A stretch of DNA of 64,000 nucleotides from Pseudopyrenochaeta lycopersici (lineage: Eukaryota; Ascomycota; Dothideomycetes; Pleosporales; Pseudopyrenochaetaceae). Made by a program: the position numbers and the translations under genes. How positions within the stretch are numbered: position 1 is the first letter of the stretch; every line of letters begins with the position of its first letter. The DNA lies in the NCBI GenBank assembly GCA_003313425.1, contig NHZP01000067.1, positions 124,001 to 188,000 on the forward strand. Reading direction: 5' to 3'. The notes under the pieces are model-generated. The model did no database searches and was not told the origin of the DNA. It saw only the letters and a list, made by a program, of their open reading frames with translations. Shown piece after piece: positions 55,543 through 64,000 of this stretch.

Positions 55543-58500
55543 GCTTATAACTACTCTTAATTTTTCTTATAGCTTAAAGGTTATATACTAATACCTAGAT
55601 CCTCCTAATATAATAAATCTTAGTAAGAGCTTTAACTACCTTTCTAAAATTAGGTCTGCTATCTATAGTAAGTATCCTTATTATACTCTAGTAATATAAG
55701 ATTTTGTTATATAAAACCTTAGTAATAGTAGATAACTTACTATTAGCTATTACTTATGCCTCTAGCTATCTACTAAGGTATTCTTATATAATTATAATAA
55801 ATTTCTTTCTTTAATAATATAGTATATAAATAACGTCTATAGTAACTTATTCTTATAATGCATAATAGTAGGTATTTATTAGCATCTCTTACTTATAACT
55901 TAATAATCTTTACTAGCACTATTTATATAATATAATTATACGTTACACCTACTTATATATTCTTTCCTACTAGTATTATTAAGTAAGTATTAAATAGATA
56001 CCATTTACTTCTCTATAACTAATCTATCAATATACTTTCTATATAGCTATAGTCTTAAAATTATAATTATCTATAACTTAATAAATAGCTATAATCTTTA
56101 TAGACTTTTAGAATAGATAGCTTTCTTATATAAAGAAATTTATTACTCTCTTTTTTTACGCTTAAAGTTATACCTTTATAAGGCCTTTAGGCTTCTTAAA
56201 TTATATTAAAAACTAAGTAGTTACTTTTAACTTATCTAAGTATTACTTATTTAGCACTCTACTTATCTTAGTAGGTAAAGTAAACTTAAGGTTAGTAATT
56301 AGGTTTTCTATAAAATCTTTAAGGTTATCTTTAGTCTTATCTAGCTATTCTTATTCTTCTAGCTTTAGATAACGTAATAATATATTAGTAATAATATTCT
56401 TCTTTCTAAGAATATACTTAATATTAAAGTCTTAAGTAAAGATAGCTATAAGCTACCTATTTTAGACTTACCTAAGGACGTTAAGTAATAATCTATTAAG
56501 TTAATAAATAAGCGTTTAAGCGTCTATTTTAATAGTAAAATATTATCTATATAGCTAGGTTCTAAATTTCTTTAGCGCCTCTAATACTACCTTACACTCT
56601 AGCTTTATTAAGTACTAAAGACTGTTAGCTTTTAACTATATTATACTTTTAAATTAATATAGATATCTGTTTCTATCTACTCTAATCTGTTTAAGAGACG
56701 CACTTGCGCCTTTCTTACTTACGTCTACTATAAAAAGTATACCTCTATTCTTATAATTAGGACTTACTAATACTAAGGCTAAAGTAATATATTACTTTAA
56801 GGTACTTATAGCCTCTTATTAAGCCTCCTACTAGATCTACTTAACGCTAGTCCTTATTAACTAAAATAGAGAGTTTACGCGAATAGTAAAGCTAGGCACT
56901 TATATCCTATAGTAGATATAGATACTTATAAACGCTCTTACGTCTTTTATATTTCTTTATTCTAGCTAATCTAGAATCTTAGCTACTTTCTATTAATTTA
57001 GATATCTCTCTTATATAGTAACTTTATATCTAACTACTCTTAATCTTAAGACTCTCTAATAATACTTCTTACTTAAAATTATAGCTCTAGCTCTTTCTAT
57101 ATTAGCTAGAGCTCTATCTAGCTATTAAATATATTCTAAAATATATTTTCTTACTCTAGGAAATACTTCTTCTCTTCTATGGTTAGTTTTAAGACTACTA
57201 GTAGTAATATTATTTATAAAAGGAATAGTATATAGCTAATAATCCTTTATAATCTTTATAACTACTTACTAAAAGACTATAACTAAGTTAGTCACGCCTT
57301 AAACTATTATATAGTAATAAAGTAAACTAACTAGCGTATAAAAAGTAGTTATATCTCTACTATCTAGATAAAGTATAATCTAGTTATATCCTAAGAATAG
57401 ATCTATAAGAGATAGAATATAATATCTACTAAAACGCTTTAAGAATTTATCTGCTATTAGAGGTAGATTAGCATCTCTAAGAGATACTGCGTTTATCTTA
57501 ATTAACCTAAGTATTATCTAGTAACTCTTATCCTTCTTTTTAACTAGAAACTATAAGTTTTTATACTAACTAGCGTATCTTTTTAGTACCCTTTAATTAA
57601 GTCTATTATTAAATATTATAACTACTTCTTCCTTAATAGCTTATACTACTAGGAATAATTTTTTTAACTAAGCTTTATATTTAATAATCTATATCTTATA
57701 TAGAGGATATATATCCTTAATAATTTATCCTATCTTAGAGAAAGTAAAAGTAATTACGCCTTCTCTATTTATTAATATTTTAATAAATAGCTAAACTTCT
57801 AATTTTATTAACTTAGATCTAAATTTTTATAAGGCTAGCCTTTCTAGTATTAATCTTATACCTTATAAGAATACTATATATCTGCACTTAAAAAGGTAAT
57901 TAAAAGGCCCTATATTAGGAGGTCTTAGACTTTTTCTTAAGAGTTATAGTTTAATAGTATATTACTTCTAATCCTTACGCTTAAACTCCTTAATCTCTAA
58001 TACTATAGGAATATCTACAGGTTGCACCTTATTAGCTACCCTCTTATATAAAGTATTAACCTAACTATCTATATACTTCCTTCTCTTTTCCTATTACGCC
58101 TAACAGTTAAGTTTATATATAACTAAAAAGAACTCTAATTCTTATATAGCTAAAAGATTCTTAGAGGCTCTAACTATATAGTCTATTACTTACTTTACTT
58201 ATTCTTTAAATTACTACTTATTATTAGTTATAAAAATAGGTAAAAATTTACTAAATTTAATAGAAGCTTTTATAAACTTAGCCTCTTAAATATATTTAAC
58301 CTAAGTATAAGATAAATAAGATTCTAAACTAAAATATTTTCTTAAGTATCTTCTACTTAAATCTAGACACTCCTCCCTAGAAAGAGTATCTACTACGTGT
58401 TTTCTTTATCTTTAGAAGTTAGTATATAGTCTCTTAGATATAGTAGAGTAGGATTAGAAGCTATAAAGCTAGCGTTTCTATCTTTATTCTTAGAAATAAT

Positions 58501-59480
58501 CCTATATATAATCCTTCTATATACGTTATACTAAATTAATAACTTTACTAAAGCGTACTAAGGTCTACCTAAAATTACTTATCTTATTAAGTTTTAAATA
58601 CTCCTAAAGTAACTAATAATAGTTACCTCTTTTACTTTAACTAAGATACTTTATATAGTTCTTATAAAAGGATTAGTACTTCTATTTATAGTAACTACTC
58701 TATCTTAATATAAGCTACTTTACTTATAGTTTTTATATATAAGCTTTAATACCTTAGCTGTACTATATCTTAAAAAGTTTATCTATACGCTAGTATTAAT
58801 AAGATACTTTACTATATACTTATTAAATAAGGCCTAGTAGGTTAAAAGCTTATACTATATACAAGCTATACCTATCTTCTTTTAAATTATTATAGCTTCT
58901 TTTTTAGTAGGATTAACTATAGCTTTATACTAAGAGTTATATATTCCTAGGGCTTTATACCTAGTTTAGGTATTAAAAGTCTTAAATTATATTAAGTTAA
59001 GCTCTAAATTTAGTTCTTTTTTAAGACTAATAGTCTCTAATAAATTTAATTTACCCTTTTCTTTATTAGAAAAATGCCCCTAAATATTCATAGTAACTTA
59101 AGTAGACATAGAGTTATATAGGGTAAGGTACTGTAGTATTAACTAATTAAGTGTTAGTAGGTCTTACTTAGCTAACCTAGTCATTACTAATTAGCTAGCT
59201 AGCTTAATACTTAACACTATAGCGTTTCCGCTAGCTAATAATATAGTAGGCTTATTAATTACTTTTAATATATTTCTAACTTATTTTTAAAGCTAATATT
59301 AGCTTATAAGGTCCCTAAAACTTATACTACGCACCTCCTAATATAGTATAGTAGTAGTAATATAGTTTAGATATAGGCTTAGTAAATAATAGAGCTCTAT
59401 ATTAGTAAGCTTATTACTCTAGTTCTTCTTTTTCTTATTTTAACTAATCTTATATATAAACAGCTTTTCTTTTCTTTTCT
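55543..59480 (-). pseudogene. Gypsy retrotransposon G5, RIP-degraded and truncated
   Basis: Minus strand. Integrase is at the left (55543-56000, cut by the C3 LTR), RNase H about 56300-56700, RT about 56900-57620, protease about 58550-58900 and gag about 58900-59110. The RT carries INAVSLRDANLPLIADKF, then SLIDLFLGYN.I (for DFFSGYDQ), RDITTFYT and G-V-T-N-L-V, diagnostic of a fungal Gypsy lineage different from G1-G3. A leader or LTR probably occupies 59130-59480, with similarity to 805-895. No complete LTR pair or target duplication was found. Stops throughout. Confidence 0.75.
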
Positions 59481-60095
59481 CCTACCCTGCTGCACCCCTT
59501 TAAATTACTATCGTTACCTCCGTCACCTCCGTCTCTACATTATTCTGCCCTCAGATTCTAAAAATCTCCTCTATATACCTTGCTGTCGCCCTATAAAGTT
59601 AGCACTTTTTGTCTATATAGTTAGTTATACACCCTGTACAGAATATATTTCTGCTATTTCCCTGTACGTAGCACAGACTTTTTAGACTATTTAAAATATT
59701 ATAGTCCTGTTACTACCCCTTTTACGTCTCGTTACTATCCTTTTTATAGCCTTTATAGCCTGTTATTGCTGTTTACCTTCTTAACTATCTTAACTGCCTA
59801 ACTTCTCTCTTACTATTAGTAAGCCCTTATCTGCAATATACTATACAGCCTATATAACCTACTGTCTGCTTACTAATTTTCGTGTAAACTGTCTTAGCGC
59901 CCTATATTAGCTATATTTATATTACGCTTCTATTAATTTATACTTTACTGTCTTATTTACAGGTGTTAACTTGTTATAGGTCTCTTGCGCGTCTTGCTGC
60001 AGGCGCCGTCTTTCCTCTATATTAGATCCTCTACTACTGCAGAGGCCTTATTAAACTAAGCCGCAAACTTAACCTTAACTGCAGCTGTAACCACA
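59481..60095. other. Pyrimidine-rich RIP'd DNA between G5 and the Helitron
   Basis: AT-rich, many cct/tct runs and no domain. It may be 5' non-coding or N-terminal Helitron sequence; the Helitron 5' end (TC) could not be placed. Confidence 0.4.
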
Positions 60096-60556
60096 ACTAC
60101 TATCCTTATCGCAGCCTAACTTATTATTACCCTCTCTATATAATAGTCTTACGGATAAAGACTTACTTATAGTAGAGCTAGGCAGTTCTATTTCTAATAA
60201 TAAGGTAGAGGACAAAGACTTTATTACTACTGTAAATATAATAGCTTTACTAGTTCTAATAGTACTGTAGTCTGTTCCTCTACTATAATAGCTGCTAGAT
60301 AGTACTTACGATAATCTTAGTAGTATGTAGACTTCTTACCTATTCTGCAGCGCCTTTTACTAGCTAGTAGAGCAGAAACTAGACTTAAGCGCTTCTAATC
60401 TATAGTTTATGTCCTGCTGCTTAGCTAGAGAGGTAGAGCTCCCTTATTTTAAGCTGCTACTAACTTTCCTTTATAGCCTCCTTTGTAATTCTACTACTAT
60501 AGCCTGTTATTTCTATAGAGAGCTCTATACTTATAACTTAGCTTTTATATTGTCAG

Positions 60557-60667
60557 GGTTCAATCCTTTCAGGTTACTAGACGCAGGTGAAAGGGTTCAA
60601 TCCTTCCAAGTTACTAGACGCAGGTGAAAGGTAACGATCCTGCCAAGTTACTAGACGCAGGTGAAAG
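60557..60667. repeat. Three 37-bp tandem repeats within the solo LTR
   Basis: Units 60557-60593, 60594-60630 and 60631-60667, all ending actagacgcaggtgaaag; the third has a changed start (gtaacgatcctgcc). Confidence 0.95.
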
Positions 60668-60693
60668 GTAACTGTTACCTCTTACCTTTCACC
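60660..60693. other. Perfect 12-bp hairpin after the tandem repeats
   Basis: ggtgaaaggtaa (60660-60671) pairs with ttacctttcacc (60682-60693) around a 10-base loop. It could be an RNA structure of the LTR leader; a terminator role is not shown. Confidence 0.8.
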
Positions 60694-63600
60694 AAGCTAG
60701 GTAACTGGATCGGGACTAGCCTGCTCTAGCTCATGTATATAGGCAGCACCTCTCCCCGAAGGTGAGAGGTATCTACTATTTTGTCCATTTCCTTTTAAAT
60801 TGAGTTTCTTCAACTAAGACCGTCCCAACTGTGCGTGTTGACTGCCTTACATATATTTACTTTACTAGACTATACGCCTACTAACTACAGCGCACGTAGG
60901 GCTAGTGTATAGGTTTTCTAGATATATAGGGCGCTCTACTACTAGAATAGTTTGCTATAGGAGTTACCTAGAACACTACTATAGTACGCTTAGCTATATT
61001 TCTATAATCTGTAGTATACTGCAGACGTCTGTTACTAGCGAAATTTACAGCTCTAGCTACCTATATTACGCAGCTTTACAGATATATTATATATAATCTA
61101 GAATCTATATATCTCTATATACTATACAGCCTGTAAGCAGCTGTAATAGTCTACTTTAGATACCTGTATTATTCTTACTAGCAGTCTTACTTTAGCCCTA
61201 GAAATAGGTGCTAATCGCTACTATAAGAATATCCCTACTAGCAACGAAGTTACTCTTATTATTTTAGATACTGCAGCAGCTAAGTTAGTCTGTCTACTCG
61301 TGCTAGCTGCCTGTAATTTATCTTTGTTTTATTATATAAGCGCCGCTTATACGTCTTATATACTATTATACTACGTTCTTATATTTCTATACAGAGACTG
61401 TAGCTAGACCCTAGGCCTAATACTTCTTAACTATAAGAACACTTATAAGAGGACGTCTCTTTTGTAGCAGACTTATTATTAGTATTACTTACACCTGCGC
61501 CCTAGCTAAACTACTATCCTATTTTAGTATTATAAGCTATTTTAGTAGTATATTATTAATGTCTAGGTAATCTGTAATTAGGCCTAGCTTAAGTAGGTCT
61601 AAAATAACTAGACACAGCTCTGCGCGGAGGTATATAGTAGTGTTACAGATACTATTCTGTAGAACGACAGTTCTATAGTAGTAGTTAGGCGCTATACTAT
61701 ATTACTCTCTTCTTACTTAGGAAGCTTATAGTTTATAAGTTAGTACTACTAAGACTCTATAGTAATTATTCGCCGTTTTAAGCGCCCTATACTATTTATT
61801 ACTTTTACTACTAGCTCTTACTAGCTAGAAGTTATTTATAAGCTCTATATAGGTGAAATAGGCCTAAATTAGCCTAATCTAGTCTGCCGTGCGTTTTATT
61901 TAAAGGTTAAGCGGCTGCTTACACTTATAAAAAGCTGTGCTACGTTTAGTACTTATCTTAGTTATATTTACACGATTAAGTACTAGAAACGCAGGCTTCT
62001 ACATATCTACCTTCTGCTCTTTCTTACGCTACAGGACCGCGAGGCTTTTACTAACTCTATTACGATTAATACTACTATCTATATAAAGATCCTACTACTA
62101 TAAGATAATCCTAACAGGTTACTTACTAAGGTTATTTAGTTATTTATACTTTGTAGGCCTTATAGTAAGTATAATCCTAGGGCGCTATATATAGTACTTT
62201 AGTTACATAGTCTTCTGCTGCAGTGCTTAAAGAACTTTCCTAAGAGGTACTACCCTACTACTATTATCTATAAAGATAGCTATCTAGAATATTAGCGCTA
62301 TAATAATAGCGGTACGCTAACTATAAGGTGTAAGGGGCGCCTTATTACTCTTAATAACTGCTAGGTTATTTTGTACTATCTACTATTCCTTTATTACTTT
62401 TAGGCTTATATTAATATAGAGGTCTATAGTATAATATATATAATTAAGTATATATATAAGTATATTTATAAGGGTACTAACTGCGTAGTACCCTCTATTA
62501 TAGATAAAGATAAGGTATAGTAGCACTTAAATAGCTAGTATATAAGTCTGTCTAAGGCTATTTAGTAGTTATTTAAGTTCTCTATTTATATAGAGCGTCT
62601 TTCTGTTATCTTGCTAGCTATTTATTTACCTAATTAGCAGCTACTTTACTTTCTAGAAACAGCTTCTATAGCAGACCTTACACGCTATCTAGAGCTATCT
62701 ATAACTACGCTTACAGCCTTCTTTTAGTATAACTAGGCGTATAGTAATAGCTGTACTATCCTATACTAGGACTTTCTATCCCGCTTTATATAGTACTAGC
62801 TAACGCGCACTTAGCGTCCTTAGTAGCGAGGTTTTATAATTAGCTGTATATACTTTTATAGTCCGCTGCAGGGTAAGCAGTACTATCTACAGCTTCTCCT
62901 TACTATTATTCGCGGGCTAACTTCTTATACTAACCTTCGCACATTTAATAGTATTATTTATGCAACCTTTTAGGCTGCTGCTGCTGCTCGCAGCCTACTA
63001 TAGCATAATAGGGACTAGGTTACCTATTTCTAGAGTGCTATTCTATTTACTACTAGCTTAGTTTTACAGTTCTTTTTTATTACTACTCTTCTTACTAGAC
63101 CTATTACTAACCCTCTTGCTATCTAGACTACCTTCTATATAGATATATGCAACTATCTTCCTCCTGTTATAGTAGTACTTACTATCTCCGCTAATATAGA
63201 CGCCTACCTTAATTATAGTCTTTACCTTATTACTAGTCTTCTTACTAACTCTAGAAAGCACCTTTCTAACTTCTCTTTACTATTATAGTAGTATAACTAG
63301 GGCTTATAGTCTAGTAATTAGCTTCTAGCTGCAGAGCTAGCTTATAATATTAAAGTAGAGGATACTATCTTTTAGGATACGTTTAACGGCCTAAATCCCA
63401 ATTAGTCTGCTATATTTAACGCTATTATAACTGCTATTTATAATATACCTACTACTACATACTTTTTTATCTAGGGTCTAGCAGGTACTAGAAAGACCTA
63501 CCTCTAGTACTACCTCTACGCCTACTACTATCCTCTTAGAAAGGCTATTTTATACGTTACGTCTTCTAGAATTACTGCTATCCTTCTTCCTAGTAGCTAT

Positions 63601-64000
63601 ACTACCTACTCTTATTTCTAGATCCTGCTAGATATCTATAAGGATACAATCTGCCCTGTCTCTCTAGCTTCTAATCTTAGTTATTTACTATATATAGCTA
63701 TGCTTATTATCTAGGATAAGGTGCCTATATAGCACTACTACTACTTTAAGGCAGTTTATTAGATACTCTAGGACGTCTGTAATTTAACTGCGTTATTTAG
63801 CGGCCTGCCTATAGTCTTTAGCAGCGACTTTACTTAAATTCTGCTAGTTGTTCGTTATAGTTAGCAGCCCGCTATTATATCTGCCTGCCTTTAGTAGTCC
63901 TCCCTTATCTAGCTAGAATTAACTGTCCTCTATTTACGCTAGAACATGCAGGTGCTTTCTAGCGTAGAGAACACCTATTTTATAGCCTAGGCGCGCACGC

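Larger units (their letters stand above)
60551..60851. mobile_element. Solo LTR inside the Helitron
   Basis: 301 bp, TGTCAGGGTTCAATCC...CTTACA, with target duplication TATAT at 60546-60550 and 60852-60856. Removing it and one duplication copy continues the Helitron frame. The TGTCAG start is like C1 and C2, so a Copia origin is likely. Essentially RIP-free. No internal region or relative elsewhere in the window. Confidence 0.85.
60100..64000 (+). pseudogene. Helitron Rep/helicase, RIP-degraded, runs off the window
   Basis: Plus strand. An N-terminal block (CCLAREVELPYFKLLLTFLYS, then FYRELYTYNLAF at about 60415-60550) matches the region before the Helitron Rep domain. Rep: QYYQDSIAIIRRF-like block (about 61720-61760), RPILFITFT (about 61780), and the HUH region KRRLLHIYLLLFL (about 61990), where the second His is now Tyr. 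Helicase: Walker A GLAGTRKTYL (about 63480-63510, for GPGGTGKT), SSRITAILLP, Walker B LIIxDKVP (about 63705-63730), FSGLPIVFSSDF (about 63800-63835) and a ...LRxNMQ block near 63940. Helitrons are rolling-circle transposons. Interrupted by a solo LTR at 60551 and inactivated by many stops. The 3' end (CTRR with hairpin) lies beyond the window. Confidence 0.88.

Noticed and set aside
55141..55551. Solo LTR with 9-bp duplication GCTCATAAC/GCTTATAAC
   Set aside because: The left copy is part of an initiator tRNA-Met-type primer site followed by Copia coding remnants, so it is a 5' LTR and the match is probably chance.
55299..55591. Two overlapping ORFs rich in Val/His/Ala or Arg/Ala/Glu
   Set aside because: They follow the CACGTG/GCGCGC repeats of the C3 LTR; the same pattern appears in the inverted solo LTR at 34226-34603.
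60557..60667. Possible CRISPR-like array (three 37-bp repeats)
   Set aside because: Repeats are directly adjacent with no spacers, lie inside an LTR, and the genome is eukaryotic.

Overview
The window looks like DNA from a filamentous ascomycete (Pezizomycotina, perhaps a Dothideomycete). It is a gene-poor, AT-rich block made mostly of transposons decayed by repeat-induced point mutation (RIP). Reading frames of recognisable transposon proteins can be followed for kilobases, but CAG/CAA/TGG codons have become TAG/TAA, His has become Tyr and catalytic Asp has become Asn, as expected from C-to-T change at CpA on either strand. Only two ordinary host genes are supported: an arginase-family (ureohydrolase-like) gene at 12171-13175 (minus) and a GNAT N-acetyltransferase gene at 38025-38765 (plus). 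No rRNA, tRNA gene or CRISPR array was seen.

Layout. 1-640 is the 3' end of a Gypsy polyprotein. 905-4915 is a long RIP-degraded reading frame, possibly a 2-oxoglutarate/Fe(II) dioxygenase-like protein. 5565-5960 is a Gypsy integrase fragment. 7273-11237 is a Fot1/pogo-type DNA transposon carrying a second, nearly intact Fot1/pogo transposon (8541-10663) inside its transposase gene. The arginase-like gene, a Tc1/mariner-like fragment and a short GC-rich stretch follow.

14756-37736 is a nested set of elements that can be resolved to the base. A pogo transposase gene is split by Gypsy element G3 (15216-37446, minus, target duplication ATAGG). The 3' LTR of G3 is split by Gypsy G1 (15565-23153, plus, CTATG) and its 5' LTR by Gypsy G2 (29815-37207, minus, AAGGC). 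G1 contains a hAT-type MITE (GTACTAAT), the G3 body contains a solo G1-type LTR (AATAG), and G2 contains a solo LTR of a Copia family (GCCTG). Paralogous copies within the window supply several empty sites. G1, G2 and G3 each carry a decayed ORF antisense to gag-pol next to the 3' LTR, with a coiled-coil-like part and, in G1 and G2, a Cys-rich start.

After the GNAT gene, 40088-46237 is part of a Gypsy reverse transcriptase split by Copia C1 (40858-46123, ATAAT). Copia C2 follows (46238-51435, ACCTG), then a partial Copia C3 (51441-55542). C1 and C2 appear to be primed by the 5' half of tRNA-Lys(CUU), and C3 by the 5' half of initiator tRNA-Met. 55543-59480 is a minus-strand Gypsy element (G5), and about 60100-64000 is a Helitron Rep/helicase gene that runs off the window and is interrupted by a 301-bp solo LTR.

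Order of events. Nesting gives a relative history: pogo remnant, then G3, then G1 and G2, then the MITE and solo LTRs. Short insertions (125-474 bp) and the nested pogo element are almost free of RIP, while long elements are heavily mutated.
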